Part shown: positions 23,361-30,826 of the stretch, piece after piece
Layout: every line of letters starts with the position of its first letter
Numbering within the stretch: the stretch's first letter is position 1
NCBI RefSeq assembly: GCF_025399795.1
Contig: NZ_JAODTZ010000059.1
Span: 1-51,071 of the forward strand
Reading direction: 5' to 3'
DNA: 51,071 nt
DNA from: Streptomyces rhizosphaerihabitans
Lineage (GTDB): Bacteria; Actinomycetota; Actinomycetes; Streptomycetales; Streptomycetaceae
Made by a program: the position numbers and the translations under genes
Notes under the pieces: model-generated
The model's database searches: none
Told to the model about the DNA's origin: nothing
Seen by the model: only the letters and a program-made list of their open reading frames with translations

Positions 23361-23705
23361 CCAGGAAACCGTGGAGCAGCGGATCAGTGACAAGGCGCGC
23401 ACGTTCCACGGTCGACCGCGCGCCCGGTCGGCGGCGGCTCGCGGCCGACCGGGCGTCCGAGCGGTGCTGTCACCCAGGGGCCGCCGCCGAGGCAGGAGCC
23501 GCCGGGACAGTCGCGGTCGGCGACCATCGTCCCGGCCCGCGCCGACGGCCCGCTCAGCCACATCGTCGAGGGCGTCGACGACACCCGCCGCACGCCTGCC
23601 GCCGCTTGAGGAGCTGGACCGTTGGGCAGGGGCAGGAATCCGTGCTCCTGCCCGATGGCCCGCCCGCGGTGGAAACCGATCGAAGCCGTACGGGATAATG
23701 CGCAC
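23361..23705. other. Gap with a probable gene remnant
   Basis: A plus-strand tail reads ARADGPLSHIVEGVDDTRRT then PAAA and stop near 23610, with coding character but no intact upstream part. It may be the end of a lost gene of the sulfur operon, such as a flavin reductase; I cannot confirm this. Confidence 0.35.
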
Positions 23706-24164
23706 ATGCGGATCTCAGCCAGGGCGGACTACGCGGTACGTGCCGCGCTGCAGCTCGCCGCGTCACGGGATGACGGGCCATTGAAGGCCGAGGCGATCGC
23801 CGACGCCCAGGACATTCCGCACAAGTTCCTCGAAGGCATACTGAACGACATGCGCCGGGGCGGTCTCGTGCTCAGCCAGCGCGGCGGCAACGGCGGCTAC
23901 CGCCTGGCCAAGCCTGCCGGGTCCATCAGCATCGCCGACGTCATACGCACCGTGGACGGACCGCTCGTCTCGGTGCGCGGGGTCCGCCCCCCGGACCTTT
24001 TGTACACCGGCCCGGCCCAGTCGCTGCTCCCCCTGTGGATCGCGCTGCGGTCCAACGTGCGCGAGATCCTCGAGGGCGTCTCGCTCGCCGACGTCGCTTC
24101 GGCCCAACTGCCCCCCGACGTCTCAGCGTTGACCAATACCCCGGGCGCCTGGGCGAACCCCTGA
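23706..24164 (+). CDS. Rrf2-family transcriptional regulator
   Basis: 152 residues starting MRISARADYAVRAALQLAAS, the Rrf2 signature. The winged helix follows (AEAIADAQDIPHKFLEGILN, DMRRGGLVLSQRGGNGGYRL, then SIADVIRTVDGPL). It contains no cysteine, so it cannot bind the Fe-S cluster of IscR/NsrR/RsrR types; it is more like CymR, the cysteine-metabolism repressor. Placed between the two sulfur arms, it is the natural candidate regulator of the TTTCCTA-N9-TAGGAAA site. There is no strong ribosome site; GATAATG just before the ATG suggests a leaderless mRNA. Confidence 0.85.
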   Translation: MRISARADYAVRAALQLAASRDDGPLKAEAIADAQDIPHKFLEGILNDMRRGGLVLSQRGGNGGYRLAKPAGSISIADVIRTVDGPLVSVRGVRPPDLLYTGPAQSLLPLWIALRSNVREILEGVSLADVASAQLPPDVSALTNTPGAWANP

Positions 24165-24236
24165 GACCGCGCGCCCGCGGCCGACCTCACAGAGCGGGAC
24201 AGCGCGTCCGTTGTGTGGCACCCGTGAGAGCGCTGG

Positions 24237-24266
24237 ACCGCAGGAGCGGGATGCCGCCCCTGCGGT
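24237..24266. terminator. Bidirectional terminator between Rrf2 and LLM genes
   Basis: ACCGCAGG (24237-24244) pairs with CCTGCGGT (24259-24266), with further pairing inside the loop, between two convergent genes. Confidence 0.5.
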
Positions 24267-24327
24267 GGCGCCGTCTGTCCTCGTACGCCTCGCCGAACCC
24301 CGGACAAGCTGATCCGAGAGCCCACTG

Positions 24328-25683
24328 TCAGGCACCGGACGCGTGGAGCTCCTCCGGGTGGAACCGGTTGGCCGGCACCGCCAGCCCGTAGTGCTCGCGC
24401 AGGGTGGTGCCTTCGTACTCCTCACGGAACAGGCCCTTGTCGCGAAGGATCGGCAGGACGTGTTCGATGAATCTTTCCAGGCCGGACGGCAGGGCCGGCG
24501 CCATGATGTTGAACCCGTCCGCGGCACCGCCCTCGAACCAGGTGACGATCGCGTCCGCCACCTGTTCGGGCGTGCCGGTGAACTCGAAGTGGCCTCGGCC
24601 GCCGCCGAGCCGCGAGATGATCTGGCGGACCGTCAGCTTCTCGCGTACGGCGAGTTCGATGATCAGGTCGGAGCGGCTCTGCGAGCCCTCCAGCTTCGGT
24701 CTCGCGAGGATGAAGTCCGGTAGTGGTTCGTCGAGTTCGAACACCGACGGCTCGGTCTCGAAGACCGCGGCGAGCTGACGCAGCCCGTACTCCGGGACGC
24801 GCAGGTCGTCGAACTCCTTCGCCAGCGCGCGGGCCTCCGCCTCGGTCGACCCGATGTACGGGACGATGCCCGGCAGCACGATCACGCCGTCCGGGTCACG
24901 CCCCGCGGCTCTGGTCCTGGCCTTGATGTCGGCGTAGAAGCCGGCCGCGCGCTCGTACGTCCGGTGGGCGGTGAAGATCGCCTCGGCGTGGTGTGCCGCG
25001 AAGTCCTTGCCGTCCTCGGAGGAGCCGGCCTGGACGAGCAGGGGGTGCCCCTGCGGGGGTCGCTCGACGTTGAGCGGGCCGGCCACCGAGAAGTGCTTGC
25101 CGCGGTGGTCGAGCCTGTGGAGCCGGGCGGGGTCGGCGTAGCGCCCGGTGGTCTTGTCGGCGACGACGGCCTCGGACTCCCAGCTGTCCCACAGTGCCTT
25201 GGCGATGTGCAGGAACTCGTCGGCCCGGGCGTACCGCTCGGCGTGGTCGGGACGGTCGACGAGGCCGAAGTTGGCCGCCTCGTCGGCGCCCGCCGAGGTG
25301 ACGATGTTCCAGCCGGCCCGGCCGCCGCTGACGTGGTCGACCGACGCGAGGCGACGGGCGAGGTTGTAGGGCTCGTTGTACGTCGACGACACGGTCGCGA
25401 TGAGTCCGATCCTGCTGGTCGCCTGAGACAGCGCGGTCAGCAGGGTGAGCGGCTCGAGCTGGCCCGGCGGCCGGAACTCGCCCGTGCCGGTGATCGCCGG
25501 GCCGTCCGCGAGGAACAGCGAGTCGAACTTGGCGCTCTCCGCCAGCCGAGCCAGTTCGATCCAGTGCCGCAGGTCGAAGTCCGCTCGCGGGTTGCTGTGC
25601 GGGAGCCGCCATGCCGCCTCGTGGTGTCCCGCCTCCATGAGGAAGGCGTTGAGGTGGAGCCGGCGTCTTCTCTGGTCGCTCAC
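24328..25683 (-). CDS. LLM-class flavin-dependent monooxygenase (NtaA/SnaA/DszA family)
   Basis: 451 residues beginning MSDQRRRRLHLNAFLMEAGH HEAAWR, the start of NtaA/SnaA/DszA-type monooxygenases. Bacterial-luciferase-like TIM barrel: FDSLFLADGPAI, a long insert with SVDHVSGGRAGWNIVTSAGA (flavin-binding region), PPQGHPLLVQAGSSEDGKDF, and FEFTGTPEQVADAIVTWFEG near the C-terminus. These enzymes use reduced FMN and O2 to split C-S or C-N bonds. It is the last gene of the leftward ssu operon, 35 bp after ssuA. It would work on compounds imported by SsuABC; specific substrate unknown, and no flavin reductase is in view. Confidence 0.87.
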   Translation of the reverse strand: MSDQRRRRLHLNAFLMEAGHHEAAWRLPHSNPRADFDLRHWIELARLAESAKFDSLFLADGPAITGTGEFRPPGQLEPLTLLTALSQATSRIGLIATVSSTYNEPYNLARRLASVDHVSGGRAGWNIVTSAGADEAANFGLVDRPDHAERYARADEFLHIAKALWDSWESEAVVADKTTGRYADPARLHRLDHRGKHFSVAGPLNVERPPQGHPLLVQAGSSEDGKDFAAHHAEAIFTAHRTYERAAGFYADIKARTRAAGRDPDGVIVLPGIVPYIGSTEAEARALAKEFDDLRVPEYGLRQLAAVFETEPSVFELDEPLPDFILARPKLEGSQSRSDLIIELAVREKLTVRQIISRLGGGRGHFEFTGTPEQVADAIVTWFEGGAADGFNIMAPALPSGLERFIEHVLPILRDKGLFREEYEGTTLREHYGLAVPANRFHPEELHASGA

Positions 25684-25717
25684 AACTGCTCTCCAGTTCC
25701 GTTCGTGGTGTGCTTGA

Positions 25718-26770
25718 TCAGCCGACCGACAGCTTCGAGCTGTCGTATCCGGTCGGCAGGAGGTTGTCGGTGATCGACGGGACGTCGACCTTCTTGGTGA
25801 TCTGCCCCGCCTCCAGGAAGGCGTCGGCGAGCTTCTGCTCCGCCTCGATGTCCGCCTTCGCCACCGGGGTCACCCGGGTCTCGAAGGCCTTCAAGGACAC
25901 CTTGGCGTCGTCGAGGGGGATGCCCTCCTCCTTGGAGATCGCCTCCGCGTACTTGTCCTCGTGCTTGATCGCCCACGCGAACTCGTGGGCGAGCCGCTGC
26001 AGAACGTCGGTGAGAGCCGCCCGCTTGGTCTTGTCGCTCAGCGAGCTCTCGCTCGCGACGTAGTAGCTGCTCGTCTGGTCGATCGGCGGGAGACCCTTGG
26101 CCAGGATGCGCGCGCCGTTCTTGACCGCGATCGCCGACTGCGGGTTCCAGATGGACCAGGCGTCCACCTTGCCGGTGTTGAAGGCCGTGGCGCCGGCCGC
26201 CGGGTCGAGGAAGGCCAGCTTCACGTCCTTGGGGGTGAGGCCCACGCTCTTCAGCGCGTTCAGTGCCAGACCGTGAGCCGAACTGCCCTGCGGCACAGCG
26301 ATCTTCTTGCCCTTGAGGTCCGCGAGCGTCTTCAGCTTCGAGCCCTTCGGCACGATGATGTTCTCGTTCGCCTGGGTGGGCCTGAGGGAGCGGTTGACCG
26401 CGACGACCTTGAAGCCGTACTCCTTCGCGGCGCCGGTGATCGGCGGCACGTCGCCGACGCTGCCCAGGTCGATGTCACCCGACGCGGCCGCCTGCACGAG
26501 TGGCGGGCCGTAGGTGAAGCGGGCGAACTTCACCTTGTAGGGCGCGTTGTCGAACACGCCGGTGATCTTCGCCAGCTCCTGGCTGCCGTCACCGCCGTTG
26601 TCGCCGATGGTGAAGGTGTACTTCTTCCACTCGGGGTGGCTGCCCGCGCCCGATCCGCTGGAACTGCTCAGGGGTGCGGCGGCCTCCGAGGTCGATGCGC
26701 AGGCGACGAGGGTGCTCCCCAGGGCGAGCAGGCCGACGGCGGCGACTGTGCGGGAGGTGCTTCTGGACAT
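25718..26770 (-). CDS. ssuA: Aliphatic sulfonate-type ABC transporter substrate-binding lipoprotein
   Basis: 350 residues. MSRSTSRTVAAVGLLALGST then LVACAS is a lipoprotein signal (lipidated C24). The mature protein is a type II periplasmic-binding fold of the SsuA/TauA/NrtA class: LVQAAASGDIDLGSVGDVPP, LADLKGKKIAVPQGSSAHGL, AGATAFNTGKVDAWSIWNPQ, and the C-terminal helix with EAEQKLADAFLEAGQITKKV. It should capture sulfonates or sulfonate-like compounds outside the membrane for SsuC/SsuB. A 21-bp tandem repeat separates it from ssuB. Confidence 0.87.
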   Translation of the reverse strand: MSRSTSRTVAAVGLLALGSTLVACASTSEAAAPLSSSSGSGAGSHPEWKKYTFTIGDNGGDGSQELAKITGVFDNAPYKVKFARFTYGPPLVQAAASGDIDLGSVGDVPPITGAAKEYGFKVVAVNRSLRPTQANENIIVPKGSKLKTLADLKGKKIAVPQGSSAHGLALNALKSVGLTPKDVKLAFLDPAAGATAFNTGKVDAWSIWNPQSAIAVKNGARILAKGLPPIDQTSSYYVASESSLSDKTKRAALTDVLQRLAHEFAWAIKHEDKYAEAISKEEGIPLDDAKVSLKAFETRVTPVAKADIEAEQKLADAFLEAGQITKKVDVPSITDNLLPTGYDSSKLSVG

Positions 26771-26800
26771 GGGTTCTCACGTGCTTTCTGTGCTGGAGCG

Positions 26801-26906
26801 GGGGAAGTCGGTGGGTGTGGCCGGGGAAGTCGGCCGGCGTGGCGGGGAAGTCGGTCGGTGTGTCCGGGAAATGGGTCGGTGCGGCGGGGAAGTCGGTCGT
26901 CGTGGC
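26801..26906. repeat. Intercistronic 21-bp tandem repeat, five copies
   Basis: Copies of a unit starting GGGGAAGTCGG begin at 26801, 26823, 26844, 26865 (diverged, CGGGAAATGGG) and 26886; the period is 21-22 bp. It occupies the whole gap between ssuB and ssuA. Confidence 0.85.
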
Positions 26907-26914
26907 GGAAGAAC

Positions 26915-27655
26915 TCAGTGCTGGTTGGCCAGGCCGAGGTCCTCCAGGAGCGCGGAGCGCAGCTCCTCCCGCGCGATGCTCGCCTCCCGGTCCGCGGCCG
27001 AGAGTTCGACGCGGTGCGAGGTGCCGATGCGTCCGTCACTCATGACGACGACGCGGTCGGCCAGCGCGATCGCCTCGTCGACGTCGTGGGTGACGAGCAG
27101 CATGGCCGCGTGGTGTTTGCTCCGCAGCGCTCGCACGAGGTCGTGCATGCGCAGCCGCGTGATCGCGTCGAGTGCCGCGAACGGTTCGTCGAGCAGCACG
27201 AGTTCGGGCTCCGAGACCAGCGCCCGCGCCAGTGACACCCGCTGGGCCTCGCCACCGGAGAGCTCCTTGGGCCACGCCTTCTCACGGCCCGAGAGTCCGA
27301 CTTCGGCGAGCACGTCGAGAGCCCGCTGGTCGGCGTCCGCTCCGTGCAGGCCGAGGGTGACGTTGCGCAGCACCCGTTGCCATGGCAGCAGACGGTCGGC
27401 CTGGAACACGATCGCCCGCTTCGCCGGGACCTCCACCCGCCCGCCGTCGGGCCGGTCAAGACCGGCCAGCAGCCTGAGGAGGGTGCTCTTGCCGCAGCCG
27501 GAGGGGCCCAGCAGGACCACCAGCTCCTCGTCGGCGATGGTGAGGTCCAGCTGGTCGAGGACGACCCGGTCCCCGAACCGGCGGACGACGTTCTCGACGA
27601 CGGCACCTGCCTGCCGGCGGGGTCGTGCGCTGCGCGGGGAAGCCGTGATGCTCAT
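26915..27655 (-). CDS. ssuB: Sulfonate ABC transporter ATPase
   Basis: 246 residues. Walker A LLGPSGCGKSTLLRLLAG, Q-loop at VFQADRLLPWQRVLRNVTLG, signature ELSGGEAQRVSLARALVSEP, Walker B ELVLLDEPFAALDAIT, H-loop LLVTHDVDEAIALADRVVVM. The LLPW after the Q-loop is typical of the nitrate/sulfonate/taurine ATPase group. Its start overlaps the stop of ssuC by 4 bp (27652-27655), so the two are coupled. Energises uptake through SsuC. Confidence 0.92.
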   Translation of the reverse strand: MSITASPRSARPRRQAGAVVENVVRRFGDRVVLDQLDLTIADEELVVLLGPSGCGKSTLLRLLAGLDRPDGGRVEVPAKRAIVFQADRLLPWQRVLRNVTLGLHGADADQRALDVLAEVGLSGREKAWPKELSGGEAQRVSLARALVSEPELVLLDEPFAALDAITRLRMHDLVRALRSKHHAAMLLVTHDVDEAIALADRVVVMSDGRIGTSHRVELSAADREASIAREELRSALLEDLGLANQH

Positions 27656-28542
27656 GCTGCCTCATAACTGGGGCGCCACCGCAGCAGCACCCGCTCGAGA
27701 GCCCGGACGAACTGGTCGGCGAGCAGACCGAGGAGCGAGTAGATGACCAGCCCGACGAAGACCTGGTTGGTCTGGAGGTAGGTCTGCCCTTGAGTGATGA
27801 GGAAGCCGAGACCCTTGTCGGCGTTGACCGTCTCCGCGGCGACAAGGCCCAGAACGCTGTACGCGAGAGAGAACCGGAGACCGACCAGGAACCCCGGCAG
27901 GGCTCCGGGCACCAGGACACGGGTCACCAGGCGCCAGGTGCCGGCGCCCGTCGTCCGCGCCATCTCGATCAGCCGCTGGTCGACACCCCGGATCGCGGCG
28001 AAGAGGTTGACATACATCGGAACGCCCGCGCCGAACGAGATCAGCAGGACCTTCGTGAGCTCGTCGATGCCGAACCACACGATCATCAGCGGCAGCACCG
28101 CCAGGAGCGGAATGGTGTTCAGCACCTGCACGACACCGTTGAACAGGTACTCGCCGCTGCGCAGCAGCCCGCCGAGTACGCCGGTGACGATGCCCACCGT
28201 GAGACCGAGCGCGAGTCCGATGCCGGCCCGTTGCAGTGAGATGGCCAAGTCCGGCCCGAGGACGCCCTGTTGCCACAGTTCGACAGCGGACTTGACGATG
28301 GACGTCGGTGCCGGAGCATAGGTCTTCTTCAGCACTCCCGCCGTGGCCAGGATCTCCCAGGCGATGAGGATCACGACCGGAGTCGTGTAGATCCCCAGCG
28401 GCCAGCGCAGCCGCTCGCGGAGTGCGCGGAGCGGGGTCTGCCTGCGGGTGTCGCGCGGCAGGAAGACCTCGCGTCGCGGGGCACTCGTCGTCTCGGCGGC
28501 CGACGGGACGACGGCCGGCCTCTCGAGGCTGATCTCGGTCAT
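27652..28542 (-). CDS. ssuC: Sulfonate ABC transporter permease
   Basis: 296 residues. After a ~60-residue polar N-terminus come about six membrane segments (GIYTTPVVILIAWEILATAG, LALGLTVGIVTGVLGGL, NTIPLLAVLPLMIVWFGIDE, KVLLISFGAGVPMYVNLFAA, LGLVAAETV, VFVGLVIYSLLGLLADQFVR). The EAA-type loop is ARTTGAGTWRLVTRVLVPGA LPGFLVGLR, docking SsuB. The start overlaps the TauD remnant's stop (28539-28542), so all leftward genes are coupled. Confidence 0.9.
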   Translation of the reverse strand: MTEISLERPAVVPSAAETTSAPRREVFLPRDTRRQTPLRALRERLRWPLGIYTTPVVILIAWEILATAGVLKKTYAPAPTSIVKSAVELWQQGVLGPDLAISLQRAGIGLALGLTVGIVTGVLGGLLRSGEYLFNGVVQVLNTIPLLAVLPLMIVWFGIDELTKVLLISFGAGVPMYVNLFAAIRGVDQRLIEMARTTGAGTWRLVTRVLVPGALPGFLVGLRFSLAYSVLGLVAAETVNADKGLGFLITQGQTYLQTNQVFVGLVIYSLLGLLADQFVRALERVLLRWRPSYEAA

Positions 28543-28799
28543 CGGGCCGCCACCTCCAGCACCTTGCTGTAGTGCGAGGCGTCACCGACGAGTTGCTCGC
28601 TGCGGCGGCCGTCGACACCGACCGGCACGTCTGCCGCGACCTTCACATGGCCGAGGCGGCGCGGATGGTCGTCGTAGTGGTCCACCTCGTAGTGCTGGGT
28701 GATCCTGTTGCGGAGGATCAGCGGCTGGGGTGCCGTGAGGTCGACGTCCTCGACGACCGCGCCGATGCGGCCCATGAGCTTGCGGATGGGTGGAGGCAT
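28539..28799 (-). CDS. TauD-family dioxygenase with a large in-frame internal deletion
   Basis: 86 codons. Residues about 1-24 (PPIRKLMGRIGAVVEDVDLT) match the very start of TauD/TfdA Fe(II)/2-oxoglutarate dioxygenases. The rest (ILRNRITQHYEVDHYDDHPR, RLGHVKVAADVPVGVDGRRS, then EQL) matches their very end, including the distal iron-ligand His of TQHY and the 2-oxoglutarate-binding Arg of HPRRL. About 200 residues with the HxD motif are missing without a frame break, so it cannot be catalytic. GAGGGA precedes the ATG and the stop overlaps ssuC's start; it may persist only as a translational lead-in for the transporter genes. Confidence 0.75.
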   Translation of the reverse strand: MPPPIRKLMGRIGAVVEDVDLTAPQPLILRNRITQHYEVDHYDDHPRRLGHVKVAADVPVGVDGRRSEQLVGDASHYSKVLEVAAR

Positions 28800-29338
28800 G
28801 AGGAGGTCCCTCTCGAGGAATGGGGCGCACCGCCGGGTGCTGAGAGTCGGAGTGGGTGATGGCGGCGACGAACGGCTACGGAGCCCGTACTCGGTCCGGT
28901 CTCGATACGAGGGCCTCGGCGACTACGCAGGAGGTACCGGACGAAGGTCAGGCTGTGTGGTGGAGGTCGTGCCACCGCACCGGTCGGCGCACACCGTCGG
29001 GGGTGTTTCGCTGAAGTCCCGTCGGGACCGCGCCACTTGCGCGACGTGCCCCTGGCTCGCAGCCGAGGGCACATCCCCTCGCCGGCCTCGCGTTGTGCGG
29101 CACCCGCTTCTCCTCAGGCAGAGAGGCAGGAACGCAGAGAGGACGGAGAGAAGAAGGCAGTCACGCGGCGGGGACCACGGTCTCTCGGGAGACACCGCCG
29201 GGGCGGGTTCGCACCGCCCCACGTTCCCTCGGAAGACACCACTGGGGCGGTTTCGCGCCCACCGGCCGGAGTTACGCCTTCGGAGCGCACCGGCCGACGG
29301 CGAGGACCGCTTCGTGGATCAGCGACACACCTTGGGGA
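28800..29338 (-). other. Long 5' region of the ssu operon
   Basis: About 540 nt between the Cys-Cys leader and the TauD remnant, with no supportable gene. It contains a 44-bp imperfect tandem repeat (29177-29263) and GC-rich hairpin arms such as ACCGCCCC and GGGGCGGT on the minus strand. Likely transcribed and structured. No SAM-riboswitch core is apparent. Confidence 0.45.
29177..29263. repeat. 44-bp imperfect tandem direct repeat
   Basis: Copy 1 starts ACGGTCTCTCGGGAGACACC (29177) and copy 2 ACGTTCCCTCGGAAGACACC (29221); both continue with GGGGCGG-TTCGC. Confidence 0.75.
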
Positions 29339-29416
29339 TCAACGACAACAGAACGCGCTGGAGACGTGCGCCAGGTCGATGTGGCGCCTCCGAGTCAAAT
29401 CCACGCGCGGGGTCAT
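29339..29416 (-). CDS. Cys-Cys leader peptide of the ssu operon
   Basis: A 25-residue ORF (MTPRVDLT then RRRHIDLAHVSSAFCCR, stop). The C-terminal 17 residues align with the leader at 21846 (RRRH-D---HV-SA-CCR), with two TGT codons just before Arg and stop. TTGACC and a -10-like hexamer place the transcript start at about the ATG, so it should be leaderless. It is the first ORF of the leftward tauD-remnant/ssuCBA/LLM operon. The family is known from other actinobacterial sulfur operons as cysteine-sensing leaders. Confidence 0.78.
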   Translation of the reverse strand: MTPRVDLTRRRHIDLAHVSSAFCCR

Positions 29417-29424
29417 GGAACGTG

Positions 29425-29454
29425 AGTTGAGCAGACGTCCGCGCCCTCGGTCAA
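29425..29454 (-). promoter_or_regulatory. Promoter of the ssu operon leader
   Basis: On the minus strand, -35 TTGACC (29454-29449), 18-nt spacer, -10-like TCAACT (29430-29425), then 8 nt to the leader ATG. The same -35 and spacer are used for the leader at 21846. Confidence 0.5.
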
Positions 29455-29726
29455 TAAGTTTCGGACAGGTGTCTCACATTGCGGAAGCCTGGACCTTCTC
29501 CCCCTGGAGAACGAAGCCGTGGACGGCGCCACGTGAGAGCCGGACCTCTGGTGCGGCGCGGCGGAGCCGGTCCGGCTCCGCCGCGGATCGCGCCCCGCAG
29601 TGCCTGGCGTCCCTCCCCCGAACCGGGCAGTGGCTGGCACATCTTCCCGTCCGCCGCCGGAAACCCCAGGTCGGCGCGGCATTTGGTCACCCATCAGGTG
29701 GCGCAATGTTTCTGCAACACGAGTAT
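29455..29726. other. Noncoding stretch
   Basis: Intergenic DNA between the divergent ssu leader and the GntR gene. No gene is supportable; a weak continuation of the GntR frame upstream is not credible. Confidence 0.35.
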
Positions 29727-29748
29727 CCCTATCGGATCGATAGGGTTC
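29727..29748 (+). promoter_or_regulatory. Palindromic operator over the gntR promoter
   Basis: Perfect palindrome CCCTATCG-GAT-CGATAGGG (29727-29745) overlapping a -10-like TAGGGT (29743-29748), 5 nt before the GTG start. The arrangement suits autoregulation by the GntR protein and a leaderless mRNA. Confidence 0.65.
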
Positions 29749-29753
29749 GACCC

Positions 29754-30542
29754 GTGCCTCCCACCGACCGCATCCGAGACCACGCCGGCCAGGGCGCGAC
29801 CACTGTCGCCGCCCACCGTGCGCGGCGCCGACTGCGCGCCGACCGGGCCCGGCAGCTCGCCGACCTCCTCCGCCACCAGCTGCTCACCGGCGGCTTCCCC
29901 ACGGGCACGTTGCCGCACGAGTCGATCCTCGCCGGCGACTACCGGGCCTCCCGCAACACCGTCCGTCAGGCCCTCGACCTCCTGCGCGCCGAGGGCCTCG
30001 TCGAACGCCAGCCGGGCGTCGGCACGGTCGTCGTCGCCCAGAAGTACCCCCACGGCCTCGAACGCTTGATGGGCCTCGCGGAAACCCTCCACGAACACGG
30101 CCGGGTCGCCAACGAGGTCCGCACGGTGGGCCCCGCCCCGGCACCCGCCCCGGTCGCTGAACGCCTCCACGTCCCGCCCGGCACCGAGGTCCTCTACATC
30201 GAACGCCTGCGCCGCCTGGGTGGTCTCCCCCTCTCCCTCGACCTCACCTACATCCCCCTCGACATCGGCACCGCCCTGCTCGGCGCCGACCTGGAGAACA
30301 CCGACGTCTTCCGCCTCCTGGAAAGCATCACCGGCCAGCCCCTCGGTCACGCCGAGATCACCCTGGAGGCGGTGACCGCGGACGCCCACTCCGCCGCCGT
30401 ACTCGAAGCCCCGCGCGGCGCGGCCGTCCTCATGCTGGAACGGCTGACGCACCTCGCCGACGGCCGCCCGGTCGACCTGGAGTTCATCCGGTTCCGCGGC
30501 GACCGCATCACGATGAGCGGCCTCCTGCACCGCTCCCTCTGA
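29754..30542 (+). CDS. GntR-family regulator (HutC type, UTRA domain)
   Basis: 262 residues from GTG 29754. The winged helix-turn-helix covers about residues 25-90 (ADRARQLADLLRHQLLTGGF, ASRNTVRQALDLLRAEGLVE, RQPGVGTVVV). A UTRA effector-binding domain follows (VPPGTEVLYIERLRRLGGLP, ESITGQPLGHAEITLEAVTA, FIRFRGDRITMSG). HutC-type regulators are usually released from DNA by a small ligand. It is the first gene before the ferredoxin/ABC/flavoprotein operon, 40 bp ahead, and a palindrome covers its own promoter. It therefore probably controls the operon in response to the imported compound. An upstream ATG at 29706 would place the operator inside the gene. Confidence 0.85.
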   Translation: MPPTDRIRDHAGQGATTVAAHRARRRLRADRARQLADLLRHQLLTGGFPTGTLPHESILAGDYRASRNTVRQALDLLRAEGLVERQPGVGTVVVAQKYPHGLERLMGLAETLHEHGRVANEVRTVGPAPAPAPVAERLHVPPGTEVLYIERLRRLGGLPLSLDLTYIPLDIGTALLGADLENTDVFRLLESITGQPLGHAEITLEAVTADAHSAAVLEAPRGAAVLMLERLTHLADGRPVDLEFIRFRGDRITMSGLLHRSL

Positions 30543-30582
30543 CACCGCCCTTCCCCTCCGCACGACCTTCCCGGAGACAGCC

Positions 30583-30810
30583 ATGCCCTTGGCACCCCAG
30601 CGGGCCGACGTGCCTGTGACCATCGACCAGTCGAAGTGCATCGAAGGCTGCACGCTCTGCGTGGACATGTGCCCGCTGGACTCCCTCGCCATCGACGACA
30701 GCAGCGGCAAGGCGTACATGCACGTCGACGAGTGCTGGTACTGCGGCCCGTGCGCGGCTCGCTGTCCCACCGGAGCCGTCACGGTCAACATGCCCTACCT
30801 GCTCCGGTGA
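30583..30810 (+). CDS. AprB-like 2[4Fe-4S] ferredoxin
   Basis: 75 residues; GGAG 8 nt before the ATG. Two cluster motifs: KCIEGCTLCVDMCPLDSLAI and ECWYCGPCAARCPTGAV. The CWYCxxC..CP motif and the short C-terminus (VNMPYLLR) recall the beta subunit of adenylylsulfate reductase (AprB), which passes electrons to the FAD of AprA. An AprA-like flavoprotein is encoded at the end of the same operon, so the two are probably partners. The first motif has spacing C-x3-C-x2-C rather than C-x2-C-x2-C. Confidence 0.85.
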   Translation: MPLAPQRADVPVTIDQSKCIEGCTLCVDMCPLDSLAIDDSSGKAYMHVDECWYCGPCAARCPTGAVTVNMPYLLR

Positions 30811-30826
30811 AAGGCCCTGAACTCCC

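Noticed and set aside
26668..27039. A frame reading repeated DRLPRxxxxxP through the 21-bp repeat
   Set aside because: It overlaps ssuB and ssuA out of frame; the apparent peptide repeat only reflects the DNA repeat.
28800..29338. SAM-type riboswitch before the ssu operon
   Set aside because: No recognisable conserved core or pseudoknot; the Cys-Cys leader gives a better-supported explanation of regulation.
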